A program made the translations under genes and the position numbers. Shown one piece after another: positions 17,573-27,331 of a DNA stretch of 64,000 nt. A model generated the notes under the pieces. It was not told the origin of the DNA. It did not search any database and saw nothing but the letters and a program-made list of their open reading frames with translations. Source of the stretch: an uncultured Akkermansia sp. (GTDB lineage Bacteria; Verrucomicrobiota; Verrucomicrobiia; Verrucomicrobiales; Akkermansiaceae); NCBI GenBank assembly GCA_947629715.1, contig CANRET010000001.1, positions 32,633 to 96,632 of the forward strand, written 5' to 3'. The first letter of the stretch is position 1. Every line of letters starts with the position of its first letter.

Positions 17573-18689
17573 TTAAGCATTGGCATTGTGCCGCAGCATG
17601 GCTTCAATATAGGCATCCAAATTGCCGTCCATCACGTCCTGAATGTTGCCGCTCTCCACCCCGGTGCGCAAATCTTTCACCATCTGGTACGGTTGGAAAA
17701 CGTAGGAGCGGATCTGGTTGCCCCACGCAATGTCGCCCTTCTCAGAATACTGCCGATCCGCCTCCGCCCGCTTGCGGTCTTCCTCCAATTGAATGAGACG
17801 CGCCTTGAGCATGCGCATGGCTTCCTCACGGTTGCGCAGCTGAGAACGCTGCGTCTGACATGCCACGATGATACCAGTAGGCAGATGGGTAAGACGCACG
17901 GCCGTTTCCACTTTGTTGACGTTCTGCCCTCCCTTGCCTCCGGAGCGGTAAGTGTCCATCTTCACGTCCGCATCCTTCACTTCGATCTCCACGTCGTCGG
18001 AGATGTCCGGCGTGGCGTCCAGCGAACAGAATGACGTGTGGCGCTTGCCGGCTGCATCAAAGGGGCTCATGCGCACGAGGCGATGAATGCCGCGCTCGTT
18101 TTTGAGGTATCCATACGCATATTCCCCGGTAATTTTTACCGTCACAGAACGCAATCCGGCTTCATCGCCATCCGTACTCTCCATGATTTCCGTGGCAAAG
18201 TCGTGCCTCTCGCAGTAGCGAAGATACATGCGCAGCAGCATGCTCGCCCAATCGCACGCCTCCGTGCCGCCCGCTCCCGAGTGGATGGTAATATAGCAAC
18301 CGGATGCGTCATGCGGACCGTTGAGCAGGGTGATCAGCTCAAACTCCTCCAGCCTTTTTTGCCAAGCGGCAAACTCCGCTGCCGCCTCCCCTGCCAACTC
18401 TGCTTCCTCGCGCGCCAGCTCCAGAGCAACCTCCACATCTTCCAGCCCGCTTTCCAAAGCGCGGTATTGCTCCAACCGCCGCTTGAGCGGGTTCACCTCC
18501 GCCATGAGCGCACGCGCTGCGGCCGGGTCATCCCAGAAGTCAGGAGCACTCATGCGCTGCTCCAAATGGTTCACCTGTTGCTCCAAGTGAGCGAGGTCAA
18601 AGATAGCTCCCGAGCTCGGAAAGACGACTGCGCATGGCCGCCGTGTCGAGCGCCGAGAGATCGATTGGGGAAGTCGGATTCTCCGTCAT
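17573..18689 (-). CDS. prfB: Peptide chain release factor 2, with programmed +1 frameshift
   Basis: RF2 recognises UGA and UAA stop codons. The gene starts at the ATG at 18689; a 30-codon zero frame ends at an in-frame TGA (18599-18597), and a +1 shift joins the main frame, giving about 371 aa (E. coli 365). The GGQ peptidyl-hydrolysis motif ([11 protein letters not shown]) and the codon-reading tripeptide SPF (RMSPFDAAG) identify RF2. The main frame alone could be misread as starting at a TTG at 18586. trmD follows. Confidence 0.95.
18596..18602 (-). promoter_or_regulatory. prfB programmed frameshift site
   Basis: The slippery heptamer CTTTGAC with in-frame TGA, preceded closely by a GGGAG Shine-Dalgarno-like stretch (18611-18607). 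Low RF2 slows termination at the TGA and favours the +1 shift, so RF2 regulates its own level. Confidence 0.92.
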
Positions 18690-18698
18690 AGCGCGCGC

Positions 18699-18727
18699 AG
18701 TGTAGCAAGCCGCCCCCATCGTGTCAA
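18699..18727 (-). promoter_or_regulatory. prfB promoter, short leader
   Basis: -35 TTGACA (18727-18722), 17 bp, -10 TACACT (18704-18699), 9 nt before the ATG at 18689. Confidence 0.7.
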
Positions 18728-19147
18728 GGCAAATCCGATGCGCTTTGCGTCAATTACATCTCAGGCCAAGCGAGTCCGAACCACATATTTTGCTTCCGTA
18801 TGTGCGTATTTCAGAGTACGTACGTCAGGCCTGCATTTGATAATTTCCCCCACTTTTCTTTCAACAACCTGTCAGGGGAGGAATACTTTCCACGCAGGTG
18901 GAGAATCCATTAGTCCCTTTGCCGATAAATGATCTTCCATATCTTAGACAAGGTCGGACACGTATTCCAAATCCGTTCCTCTCAGGGGCAGCTCGAGCGA
19001 TATTTGGCGATAAGATCCGGCTCTCCGTTACTTAACATATTTTACACTTGAATCAACAATTCAGGAAGTTATTGATGGTAGTTTTATACACCTTTTCTCT
19101 CCTGCCGAATTTCTCATGCGCTTGCCCCGTCATGCCGCAAGCATCAC
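18728..19147. other. Intergenic region, AT-richer, no gene recognised
   Basis: About 420 bp between the divergent prfB and leuC promoters. It is clearly richer in A+T than its surroundings. A CACATA...TATGTG inverted repeat (6 bp arms) lies near 18781-18803. I see no convincing coding frame, tRNA or riboswitch. Confidence 0.4.
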
Positions 19148-19177
19148 TTGACGTGCCGGGGTGAGGCATGGTAGAGT
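19148..19177 (+). promoter_or_regulatory. leuC promoter
   Basis: -35 TTGACG (19148-19153), 18 bp, -10 TAGAGT (19172-19177), 18 nt before the ATG at 19196. No leucine leader peptide or T-box fits in so short a leader. Confidence 0.6.
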
Positions 19178-19195
19178 CGTGGACAAACGGATAGT

Positions 19196-20614
19196 ATGGG
19201 TAAGACACTGTATCGAAAAGTATGGGAAGCGCATACGGTGGGGAGTTTGCCGGATGGGCGCACGCAGCTGTTCATCGCTACGCATTACGTGCACGAGGTG
19301 ACCAGCCCGCAGGCCTTTGCCATGCTGCGGGAGAGCGGACTGCCGGTCCTGCACCCGGAGCGCACCTTTGCCACGGTGGATCACATCATCCCCACGGATG
19401 ACCAACGTGAACCTTTTGCAGACGAGCGCGCGCAGAAAATGATTGACGCGCTGCGGAGCAACTGTCACGAAACGGGCATCCGCTTTTTTGACCTGCCGAG
19501 CGGACAGCAAGGCATTGTGCACATGATCGGACCGGAGCTGGGCATCTCCCAGCCGGGCATGACCATTGTGTGCGGAGACTCGCACACGGCCACGCACGGA
19601 GCTGTGGGCGCCGTCGCCATGGGTATCGGATCTACGCAAGTACGCGACGTACTCGCCACCCAAACGATCGCTCTCTCCCCGCTCAAAGTGCGTCAGGTGC
19701 GCGTGGAGGGGCAGCTGCGTCCCGAAGTGACGGCCAAAGACGTTGCGCTGCACATCATCGGCAAGCTCGGTGCGCAGGGAGGACTGGGCTACGCGTACGA
19801 GTTTGCGGGATCGGTAGTAGAGCAAATGGACATGGACGGGCGCCTCACCCTCTGCAACCTCGCCATTGAGGGCGCCGCACGCTGCGGCTACGTGAATCCA
19901 GATGAGACCACCTTTGCTTACCTGAAAGGTCGCCCCTACGCCCCGCAGGGCGCGGAGTGGGATGCTGCCGTGGCGCGCTGGAAGGGCTTTGCCAGCGATG
20001 CGGACGCAGTATATGATGATGTCGTACGCATCGACGCATCGGTCATTGAACCGACCGTCACCTGGGGAATCTCGCCGGACATGAGCGTGGGCATTTCCGC
20101 CACGCTGCCCGAATTAAGCGAAGCGAAGGATGATGAGCAGAGGCGCGCGTGGCAGGCGGCATACGAATACATGCGCTTCGCCCCCGGCGAAAGCATGAGG
20201 GGGAAGAAGGTGGATGTCGTCTTCATCGGATCTTGCACAAACGGGCGCATCCAGGATTTTCGAACCGTGGCGCCGTTGCTGAAGAACAGGCGCGTGGCGA
20301 ACGACGTGCGCGCTCTGGCCGTGCCAGGGTCGCAAATGACCGCCGCAATGTGCGAAAAAGAAGGCATCGCCGACATCTTCCGCGCAGCGGGCTTCGAATG
20401 GCGTCTTCCCGGTTGTTCCATGTGCCTTGCCATGAACCCGGACAAGCTCAATGGAGAGCAGCTGTGCGCCTCCACCAGCAACCGCAACTTCAAAGGACGC
20501 CAAGGCAGTCCTACCGGGCGCACGTTGCTCATGAGTCCTCTCATGGCGGCGGCGGCGGCCGTCACCGGTTGCGTGAGCGACCCGCGTGAAACGTTTCCTG
20601 ACATCCAACTTTGA
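19196..20614 (+). CDS. leuC: 3-isopropylmalate dehydratase large subunit
   Basis: 472 aa, normal for bacterial LeuC. With LeuD it isomerises 2- to 3-isopropylmalate in leucine synthesis. The [4Fe-4S] ligands are in IGSCTNGR and [11 protein letters not shown]. The N-terminus ([15 protein letters not shown]), [11 protein letters not shown] and GIGSTQV segments are typical. leuD follows 6 bp later; leuA and leuB are not in the window. Confidence 0.96.
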   Translation: MGKTLYRKVWEAHTVGSLPDGRTQLFIATHYVHEVTSPQAFAMLRESGLPVLHPERTFATVDHIIPTDDQREPFADERAQKMIDALRSNCHETGIRFFDLPSGQQGIVHMIGPELGISQPGMTIVCGDSHTATHGAVGAVAMGIGSTQVRDVLATQTIALSPLKVRQVRVEGQLRPEVTAKDVALHIIGKLGAQGGLGYAYEFAGSVVEQMDMDGRLTLCNLAIEGAARCGYVNPDETTFAYLKGRPYAPQGAEWDAAVARWKGFASDADAVYDDVVRIDASVIEPTVTWGISPDMSVGISATLPELSEAKDDEQRRAWQAAYEYMRFAPGESMRGKKVDVVFIGSCTNGRIQDFRTVAPLLKNRRVANDVRALAVPGSQMTAAMCEKEGIADIFRAAGFEWRLPGCSMCLAMNPDKLNGEQLCASTSNRNFKGRQGSPTGRTLLMSPLMAAAAAVTGCVSDPRETFPDIQL

Positions 20615-20620
20615 GCTGCT

Positions 20621-21250
20621 ATGTCTGCCATGCTTCACCCCATCAACAAAATCACCGGTAAAGCCGTGCCTGTGTCAGGAGCCAATATGGACACTGACCG
20701 CATCATCCCTGCGCGCTTTCTCAAGTGTGTCACCTTTGACGAGCTGTCCGGCAAGATGTTCTACGACGAACGATTCAACGCGGACGGCACGAGCAAAGGA
20801 CATCCCATTGATGCCCCGCAACACGCCGGAGCTCTTCTTCTCATCGGCGGAGAGAACTTCGGCTGCGGCTCTTCTCGCGAGCATGCTCCGCAAGCTATTA
20901 AGCGCTCCGGCATCCGAGCAGTGGTGGCGGAGAGTTTCGCAGAAATTTTCTTCGGCAACTCCTCCGGCATCGGTCTGCCCTGCGTGCGCGCGAGCGCGGC
21001 AGATCTGGCAAGCATCAACGCGCGGCTCAAGACTCATCCGGAAACGGAATGGACGCTCGACCTGCAAACCATGCAGCTCACAGACGGCTCTGCTTCCTTC
21101 TCCGTGCGCATGCCCGCCGAGCCGCGCGAAGCTTTCCTCACCGGCCGCTGGGACGCCGTCACCGAACTCATGAACGCCGTCGAAAAGACGGAAGAACTCG
21201 CGCGCACTCTGCCCTTGCCCGCTTACACCCCGCCGAATCATGCTCGTTGA
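20621..21250 (+). CDS. leuD: 3-isopropylmalate dehydratase small subunit
   Basis: 209 aa. It completes the dehydratase with LeuC. The swivel-domain motifs [11 protein letters not shown] and [13 protein letters not shown] are intact. The 3' end overlaps the next gene by 11 bp, so that unknown gene is translationally coupled to leucine biosynthesis. Confidence 0.95.
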   Translation: MSAMLHPINKITGKAVPVSGANMDTDRIIPARFLKCVTFDELSGKMFYDERFNADGTSKGHPIDAPQHAGALLLIGGENFGCGSSREHAPQAIKRSGIRAVVAESFAEIFFGNSSGIGLPCVRASAADLASINARLKTHPETEWTLDLQTMQLTDGSASFSVRMPAEPREAFLTGRWDAVTELMNAVEKTEELARTLPLPAYTPPNHAR

Positions 21251-22361
21251 CATCACACCCATCATCTGCGGCGGCGTCATCGATAACACGGTGCGCGGCG
21301 TCACGAAACTCACTCTGCGCATCGTGATTGAGGAGGGAGAGCAAACGTTCTCCATCCCCGGCGACTGCTTGGGAGATATCGCCGGGTGCCGCGTTGTGTT
21401 TGAGCGCGTCGGAACGCCCCAACGCGCCGTCTCGGAACAGCTCCGGATCTCGCGCTGTCTCCGCGAACTCTGCGCTCACAAAGATTCTCTCATCGCCGGG
21501 GACATGACTTTTTCCCGCCGTGCGCTATCCCCGCAACACTCCCACTTGGTTAACGCTCTTTCACTGGAGTTTTTCGACGGCACAGACACCCGCGTACTCG
21601 TGGAAAGCGAAGAATTCATCTGCACTGAAATTTCCCTGCCGCAATGGGAATGCACGCGCGCCATCGAAAATGCACAGAAGATGCTCAACATGTCCGCGCT
21701 GCACGATCACGTGCTGGCAAATGTGGAAAACTTTCGCGGTCCCGGATTGAGCATGATCGGCAACGACATGCCGAGCTGCAAGTGGGATGCCGTACTCAAC
21801 CGCGCCGAAGCCTACATGGCCATTCTCCCATCCATTTGTCACAAGTATATGGAACACCCTCGGGGAGTGATGTCTGCCGCCTTTGTACTCGACCAAACAG
21901 ATTTTCTGGATGGCTTGGCCAATGAGGACGAACGCGGGCACGACATGACCCTCACCCATACGTGGGGAGGTTGGGAAGTCGCTGATTTTATGTCGCGCGA
22001 CGATGCGCAACGTCTGCGACACGCCATGAATACACCTCTCTTCAAGGCTGTTTCCAAACTTATCTCGGTGATACGCGAGCACATCACCTCCCACTACGAA
22101 CGCTACAGCAACAACAATGCCGTAGAGCAAATTCTCTCCGTCTTCGCCGGACTCATCTCGCACCTACTGGGCACCATCATGCTCATCCAGGAGCGCCGGG
22201 CAAGCAACCGTCCCATCGTCCTGCGCCGCGCAGAGGCGATTGCCCTACGTCTGCACAAGCTCACTGTGCATGCCCGCGAATGTCTGCCCCAGCAAACATC
22301 CAAACCGTTCAACGACGCCGCGCAGAGCATCCTGAACGAACTGCAAAACATCGTTCATTGA
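21240..22361 (+). CDS. Unknown protein coupled to leuD
   Basis: 373 aa with no signal peptide or membrane helix. The N-terminal ~110 residues are beta-rich ([19 protein letters not shown]). The rest is mostly helical with many His, Arg and Glu residues; a Trp-rich patch (THTWGGWEVADF) lies mid-protein. I recognise no catalytic motif. Its start lies inside the end of leuD and the DeoR-like gene follows after 7 bp, so it belongs to the same transcript. Function unknown. Confidence 0.8.
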   Translation: MLVDITPIICGGVIDNTVRGVTKLTLRIVIEEGEQTFSIPGDCLGDIAGCRVVFERVGTPQRAVSEQLRISRCLRELCAHKDSLIAGDMTFSRRALSPQHSHLVNALSLEFFDGTDTRVLVESEEFICTEISLPQWECTRAIENAQKMLNMSALHDHVLANVENFRGPGLSMIGNDMPSCKWDAVLNRAEAYMAILPSICHKYMEHPRGVMSAAFVLDQTDFLDGLANEDERGHDMTLTHTWGGWEVADFMSRDDAQRLRHAMNTPLFKAVSKLISVIREHITSHYERYSNNNAVEQILSVFAGLISHLLGTIMLIQERRASNRPIVLRRAEAIALRLHKLTVHARECLPQQTSKPFNDAAQSILNELQNIVH

Positions 22362-22368
22362 GTGCGCC

Positions 22369-23136
22369 ATGTACGTGCCGCACGAAAGGCGTTCTCTTCT
22401 GCTCTCTCTGTTAGAGCGACGCGGCTACTTGCGCACCGCTGCCGTGGCTCGCGAGCTCGGTGTCACTGAAGAAACCGTGCGCAACGACTTCATTGCCCTG
22501 CAGCAGCAGAATCTTCTGCAGCGCGTGCATGGCGGCGCGCGTTATTTGCCTCCCGTCGGCGGCGATGATGACGCTGTACGCACGGAATCGCAGTACATTC
22601 GCCGCATCATGGAACACGCTCCGGATCATGCCTGCATCTATGCGGATGACGTCGCCCTCCTGCGCCACGCTCTCGCGCTGCCAAGGGAGAAGAAGAGCTT
22701 CACTTTGATCACGCCTTCCCTGCAAATGGCGAACGCCCCTCGAATTTCCTCAACTGCGCAGCACGTCATTCTGCCCGGTGGCATATTGGACGAGAAAACG
22801 CGCCTCATCCGCGCCGAAAGAGGACCAGACCTCTTCCTGAGCGCTCATCGTCCGACTCTCGCCCTGCTCTGTCCCGACGCCTCTGAGTCAGCGCAACGCG
22901 TTGCCTACCGCCACGCTCTTTCTGCCGAGTGGGCGCAAGCCGCCTGCCGATACGCCGAACGAACTGTACTCATTCTCCGCCCGGAAACTTCAAGCGCCAC
23001 CGCCACGCACGACGTCTTTTGCACTCCGCAGCTTCTCATCGCCCCCAGTGATGTCCCGTCCGCTTTCCTCTCCATCCCGCACGAACTCATTCCCATCATC
23101 ACTATTCAAGACATCCTCGAAGCGCAGCAGATGTAA
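22369..23136 (+). CDS. DeoR-family transcriptional regulator
   Basis: 255 aa. The N-terminal winged helix-turn-helix is classical DeoR: HERRSLLLSLLERRGYLRTA, then ELGVTEETVRNDF and QRVHGGARYL. The C-terminal domain resembles the phosphosugar-sensing isomerase-like DeoR C-domain, but the usual 'D..F.g..g' signature is weak. It is the last gene of the leuCD transcript; no sugar operon is adjacent, so its target is not evident. It could regulate its own operon. Confidence 0.78.
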   Translation: MYVPHERRSLLLSLLERRGYLRTAAVARELGVTEETVRNDFIALQQQNLLQRVHGGARYLPPVGGDDDAVRTESQYIRRIMEHAPDHACIYADDVALLRHALALPREKKSFTLITPSLQMANAPRISSTAQHVILPGGILDEKTRLIRAERGPDLFLSAHRPTLALLCPDASESAQRVAYRHALSAEWAQAACRYAERTVLILRPETSSATATHDVFCTPQLLIAPSDVPSAFLSIPHELIPIITIQDILEAQQM

Positions 23137-23238
23137 CCGGTCTGCCACTCCTGCCTGCTAAAAGCACGGATTTTCCTCATCTGTCGGCATGCCGTTTTGC
23201 CGCAAAAAATCACTTCATGCAGCAGCTGAATCTTTGCA

Positions 23239-23267
23239 TTGGATAAATCGCCGGAATGTGCTTTAAT
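23239..23267 (+). promoter_or_regulatory. uvrA-like gene promoter, leaderless geometry
   Basis: -35 TTGGAT (23239-23244), 17 bp, -10 TTTAAT (23262-23267), 6 nt before the ATG at 23274. Confidence 0.6.
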
Positions 23268-23273
23268 AAAAGC

Positions 23274-25781
23274 ATGAGCAGAAACAAGACAGAAGAACGG
23301 CCGGAGTGGATCCGGGTGCGTGGCGGGAGGGTGCATAATCTGAAGAATATTGATGTGGATGTGCCTCTGCACAAGGTTGTGGGCATTGCAGGGGTGTCGG
23401 GATCGGGCAAATCATCGCTCGCACTGGGGATTTTGTATGCAGAGGGCTCACGACGTTACTTGGAATCACTCTCCACCTACACGCGTCGACGCATGACACA
23501 AGCTGAAAAAGCGCAGGTGGATGAGGTCCTCTACGTACCGGCCGCACTGGCTTTGAGGCAAAGACCCGGAGTGCCGGGCATTCGCAGCACCTTCGGCACG
23601 GGCACAGAATTGCTCAATGTATTGCGGCTCATGTTCTCGCGCCTGGCGAGTCATCGCTGTCCGCACGGGCACTACGTGCCGCCCTCGTTGCATGTGGCTG
23701 CAGAGCAGGAATTGGTGTGCCCCGAATGCGGAGAGCATTTTATGGCTCCCGGAGCGGAGGAACTGGCCTTCAACAGCCAGGGTGCATGTAAGCGATGCGA
23801 CGGCACGGGAATCGTACTCACTGTGGATGAAAGCACGCTGGTACCCGATGAATCGCTCTCCATTGACGAGGGCGCCGTGGCGCCGTGGCAAACGCTCATG
23901 TGGTCACTGATGAAGGATATTGCTCGCGAAATGGGGGTGCGAACAAATGTGCCCTTCTGCAAGCTCACTAAAAAGGAACGCGATATCGTTTTCCATGGCC
24001 CCGCGGTGAAGAAAAACATCATCTACCAGAACAGGACCAGCGGCGCTGCCGGCGATATGGATTTCACTTATTTCAACGCCACATATACTGTGGAAAACGC
24101 CCTTTCCAAAGTGAAGGACGAAAAAGGGATGAAGAGGGTGGAAAAATTCCTGCGCCGCGAGGTGTGTCCGGATTGTGAAGGAACGCGTCTGAGCGATCGT
24201 GCACGAGCTCCACGGTTGCGTGACATATCGCTGGCCGAGGCCTGCATGCTTCCTCTGCTTGATCTTGAGGAATGGGTGCGGGGCGTGCCAAGTTCCCTGC
24301 CGCGTGAGATGCGTCCGATGGCAGAAAACGTCTGCGCATCCTTCTTCAGCGCATCAAAACGACTCATGGATCTGGGGCTTTCTTACTTGTCCTTAGATCG
24401 AGCGGCGTCCACACTCTCTACGGGCGAGAGACAGCGCATGCAACTGGCCCGCGCTGTGCGCAACCGAACAACCGGTGTGCTCTACGTGCTTGATGAACCC
24501 TCCATCGGTCTGCACCCCGGCAATATCGAGGGACTTACCGGCGTAATGCACGATCTGATGGCAGATGGCAACACCGTTGTGCTGGTGGACCACGACGCGC
24601 AAATTCTCCGGGAAGCGGACTGGCTCATCGAACTCGGACCGGAAGCCGGAGCAGGCGGCGGACGCATCATTGCGCAAGGACCACTCGAGCAGGTCGTGCG
24701 TGACGGGCGCTCGCGCATCGGACCCTTTCTCACCGGCAAGCGACGCATCGACATCGGCTCACCCCCACCCCTCAAAAAAATGTTTGAACTCGGACGGATA
24801 AGTATGTCCACCGGTGCCATTCATACCGTCAAACCACTGCGAGTGGATTTCCCGAAAGGACGACTGAGCGTCATCACCGGCGTATCAGGCTCCGGTAAAA
24901 CGACGATGATTCTCGAGAGTCTGGTTCCCGCGCTGGAAGCCAAATTAAAAGGACAAAAATTACCGGAGCACGTGCACAGCATCAGTGCGGAAGGAATCGA
25001 GCAGGTGAAGCTCATTGACGCCACTCCCATCGGCATCAACGTACGATCCACTGTGGCTACCTACGCGGATGTGCACGACGAACTGCGCAAGGCTTTCGCC
25101 CGCACACCCGACGCCAGGGAACACTCTTTCAAAGCCGGAGATTTTTCCTACAACACCGGCCGTCTGCGTTGTCCCACCTGCGATGGCACAGGAGTCGTCA
25201 ACTTGGACGTCCAATTCTTGCCGGATGTGCAAATTCCTTGCCCGGAATGCGACGGCTCACGCTATGCGAAGGTAGCGAACAGCATCCGACGCGTGACCAA
25301 AAAGGGAGGCCAAGCCAACACCCTGCCCGAGCTGATGGCGATGAGCATCGACGAAGCGTTGGCCGCCTGCACGGATCTGCCGCTTGTGGCACGCAGACTG
25401 CAGACGCTGCACGACCTCGGTCTGGGCTACCTGACCCTGGGAGAAGAAACTCCCGGACTCTCAGGTGGAGAGGCGCAGCGGCTCAAGCTTGCCGGGGAAA
25501 TGGGACGCGGTCAAGAGGACACTATTTTCGTATTTGACGAACCTACCATTGGCCTGCATCCACTGGATGTGGAGAGCCTGCTCCGCGTATTCCGCACTCT
25601 GATCGCCCACGGAGCCACTGTCATCATCATTGAGCACGACCTGGATATCATTCGCAACGCCGACTATATCATCGATATGGGTCCCGGCGGCGGTGAACAA
25701 GGCGGTAAAATCATTGCTACCGGTGCCCCTGCTGACATCGCCGCTTGTAAAGGCTCCGTCACCGGAAAATACATCCACTGA
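23274..25781 (+). CDS. Class II UvrA-like ABC ATPase lacking the UvrB-binding domain
   Basis: 835 aa, about 100 shorter than canonical UvrA (~940). Both ABC halves are intact: Walker A GVSGSGKSS and GVSGSGKTT, and signatures LSTGERQRMQLA and LSGGEAQRLKLA. Zinc-finger pairs are CPECG...CKRCDGTG and CPTCDGTG...CPECDGSRY. The stretch between the first ATP site and the first CxxC pair is much shorter than in UvrA, matching loss of the UvrB-interaction domain. Class II UvrAs bind damaged DNA but their repair role is unclear, and some accompany resistance to DNA-binding drugs. The start at 23274 fits the promoter; an ATG at 23256 lies upstream of the -10 box. Confidence 0.88.
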   Translation: MSRNKTEERPEWIRVRGGRVHNLKNIDVDVPLHKVVGIAGVSGSGKSSLALGILYAEGSRRYLESLSTYTRRRMTQAEKAQVDEVLYVPAALALRQRPGVPGIRSTFGTGTELLNVLRLMFSRLASHRCPHGHYVPPSLHVAAEQELVCPECGEHFMAPGAEELAFNSQGACKRCDGTGIVLTVDESTLVPDESLSIDEGAVAPWQTLMWSLMKDIAREMGVRTNVPFCKLTKKERDIVFHGPAVKKNIIYQNRTSGAAGDMDFTYFNATYTVENALSKVKDEKGMKRVEKFLRREVCPDCEGTRLSDRARAPRLRDISLAEACMLPLLDLEEWVRGVPSSLPREMRPMAENVCASFFSASKRLMDLGLSYLSLDRAASTLSTGERQRMQLARAVRNRTTGVLYVLDEPSIGLHPGNIEGLTGVMHDLMADGNTVVLVDHDAQILREADWLIELGPEAGAGGGRIIAQGPLEQVVRDGRSRIGPFLTGKRRIDIGSPPPLKKMFELGRISMSTGAIHTVKPLRVDFPKGRLSVITGVSGSGKTTMILESLVPALEAKLKGQKLPEHVHSISAEGIEQVKLIDATPIGINVRSTVATYADVHDELRKAFARTPDAREHSFKAGDFSYNTGRLRCPTCDGTGVVNLDVQFLPDVQIPCPECDGSRYAKVANSIRRVTKKGGQANTLPELMAMSIDEALAACTDLPLVARRLQTLHDLGLGYLTLGEETPGLSGGEAQRLKLAGEMGRGQEDTIFVFDEPTIGLHPLDVESLLRVFRTLIAHGATVIIIEHDLDIIRNADYIIDMGPGGGEQGGKIIATGAPADIAACKGSVTGKYIH

Positions 25782-25852
25782 CGGATGGGCGCTTTGCACC
25801 GAGTGTTTTTAGCGCCCCGTACGATTACGTACTTTGCGCCGGAAACGTAACG

Positions 25853-25893
25853 AAAAAAGCCCCGGCGCTTACCACAAGAGGAAACGCCGAGGC
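25853..25893 (-). terminator. Intrinsic terminator of the S10 operon half
   Basis: Read on the minus strand: a 12 bp stem with G-T wobbles (25893-25882 with 25870-25859), an 11 nt loop and six T (25858-25853). It follows rplN by about 24 bp and ends the minus-strand ribosomal transcript where rplX would normally come next. Confidence 0.85.
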
Positions 25894-25916
25894 GAAATCA
25901 GGAAATTCCGTACAAC

Positions 25917-26282
25917 TCAGAGCACCTCGGGTGCAAGCGACACAATTTTCATGAAACCCTTTTCACGGAGCTCACGGGCAACCGGTCCGAAGATACGGGT
26001 GCCACGCGGGTTGTTGTCCTTGTCGATGCACACGACTGCATTCGAGTCGAAACGCAACACGGAGCCGTCATCGCGGCGGATGGGCGCAGAAGTGCGCACC
26101 ACCACAGCTTTCACAACCGTGCCCTTCTTCACCGCAGCGGTGGGAATGGATTCGCGGATGTGGCACGTGATGATGTCGCCGACGTGCGCCTGATCAGTCG
26201 CCTTCCCGATCACTCCGATCATCTTGGCCGTGCGGGCGCCGGTGTTGTCGGCCACCTGCACAAGAGATTCCATTTGAAGCAT
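25917..26282 (-). CDS. rplN: 50S ribosomal protein L14
   Basis: 121 aa, full length. It starts [17 protein letters not shown] and ends [11 protein letters not shown], both typical. It binds 23S rRNA at the subunit interface (bridge B8). A GGAGA Shine-Dalgarno lies 7 nt upstream. It is the last gene of the minus-strand S10 run; rplX, normally next, is found instead at 40706 on the other strand. Confidence 0.97.
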   Translation of the reverse strand: MLQMESLVQVADNTGARTAKMIGVIGKATDQAHVGDIITCHIRESIPTAAVKKGTVVKAVVVRTSAPIRRDDGSVLRFDSNAVVCIDKDNNPRGTRIFGPVARELREKGFMKIVSLAPEVL

Positions 26283-26303
26283 AGTCGATCTCCTTTCTTG
26301 CGT

Positions 26304-26576
26304 TTAGTGTTTGATGATCTCCACAAGCTCCCAGCGCTTGAGCGCAGAGAGCGGACGTGTCTCACGAATACGGACGGTATCACCGACCTTGGCACTCTCC
26401 TGCTCGTCATGCGCGTAGTACTTCTTGCTGCGCTTCACGATCTTCTTGAATACCGGGTGCGGCACACGCGCCACATACTCCACCACGATGGTCTTGGTCA
26501 TCTTGGTGGACACAACAACGCCCACGCGAGTCTTACGCAATCCTTGGGCTTTGGCTGTAGTAGTTTCTTCGCTCAT
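26304..26576 (-). CDS. rpsQ: 30S ribosomal protein S17
   Basis: 90 aa. The core '[18 protein letters not shown]' and '[19 protein letters not shown]' are typical of S17, which binds the 5' domain of 16S rRNA. A ~10-residue Thr/Glu-rich N-terminal extension is present. It lies between rpmC and rplN, as in the canonical order. Confidence 0.96.
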   Translation of the reverse strand: MSEETTTAKAQGLRKTRVGVVVSTKMTKTIVVEYVARVPHPVFKKIVKRSKKYYAHDEQESAKVGDTVRIRETRPLSALKRWELVEIIKH

Positions 26577-26604
26577 ATCAGGAATAAATCTGCGTTAGGG
26601 TTGA

Positions 26605-26826
26605 TCAATTCTCCTCGGCGGGCGCGGATGCAGGGAGACCTTCACCCTGCACCGTAAGGGCGCAGGCGAGCTCCTTGCGCAACACGCGCAGCTTCTGATT
26701 GTTCTCCAGAGAACCGGAGCCGTGCTTGAGACGCAAGTCGAAAAGCTCCTTGCGGAGACTGCGAATGTGGGCGGCCAATTCCTTGGCGTTCATCCCGCGA
26801 AAGTCTTTAGCTTTTTTGACAGGCAT
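26605..26826 (-). CDS. rpmC: 50S ribosomal protein L29
   Basis: 73 aa. The two-helix L29 pattern is visible (GMNAKELAAHIRSLRKELFDL). It has a basic N-terminus (PVKKAKDF) and an acidic tail. It sits near the tunnel exit of the large subunit. Order rplP-rpmC-rpsQ is canonical. Confidence 0.94.
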   Translation of the reverse strand: MPVKKAKDFRGMNAKELAAHIRSLRKELFDLRLKHGSGSLENNQKLRVLRKELACALTVQGEGLPASAPAEEN

Positions 26827-26856
26827 AATTCTGAATCTGGTTGGATGTTGATGGGG

Positions 26857-27291
26857 TTATGCCCGGGGTTCCACACCCTGGCGATAGACGAAGCGCGTGC
26901 GAATACCCAGCTTATTGGAAGCGAGGCGAAGAGCCTCCTTCGCTGCGGACTCGGCAACGCCGCCGACCTCGAACATGACATTGCCGGGACGGCAAACGGC
27001 CACCCAGCCCTCCACGGCGCCTTTGCCCTTGCCCATACGGGTGTCCGGCGGACGCTTGGTAAAGGATTTCTGCGGGAAGATACGGATGTAAACTCGCCCG
27101 CGACGACGCAGGTAACGGTTGATGGCCACACGGCAGGCCTCAATCTGATTGTTGGTGACCCAGCCGCGCGTGAGCGCCTGCAACCCGTAATCACCGAATG
27201 CCACGTAATCTCCGCTCGTTGCATTGCCGCCGCGATTGCCGCGGTGCATCTTACGCAGGTTACCCTTCACTCGTTTTGGCATCAAAGGCAT
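26857..27291 (-). CDS. rplP: 50S ribosomal protein L16
   Basis: 144 aa. [29 protein letters not shown], and [14 protein letters not shown] identify L16, which helps position tRNA in the large subunit. The first ATG (27291) has an AGGA about 12 nt upstream; a second ATG at 27282 (MPKRVK) is also possible. Confidence 0.95.
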   Translation of the reverse strand: MPLMPKRVKGNLRKMHRGNRGGNATSGDYVAFGDYGLQALTRGWVTNNQIEACRVAINRYLRRRGRVYIRIFPQKSFTKRPPDTRMGKGKGAVEGWVAVCRPGNVMFEVGGVAESAAKEALRLASNKLGIRTRFVYRQGVEPRA

Positions 27292-27331
27292 ATACTTTTA
27301 TTTCCTTTCTATCTTTAGGGGTTCTACAGGC

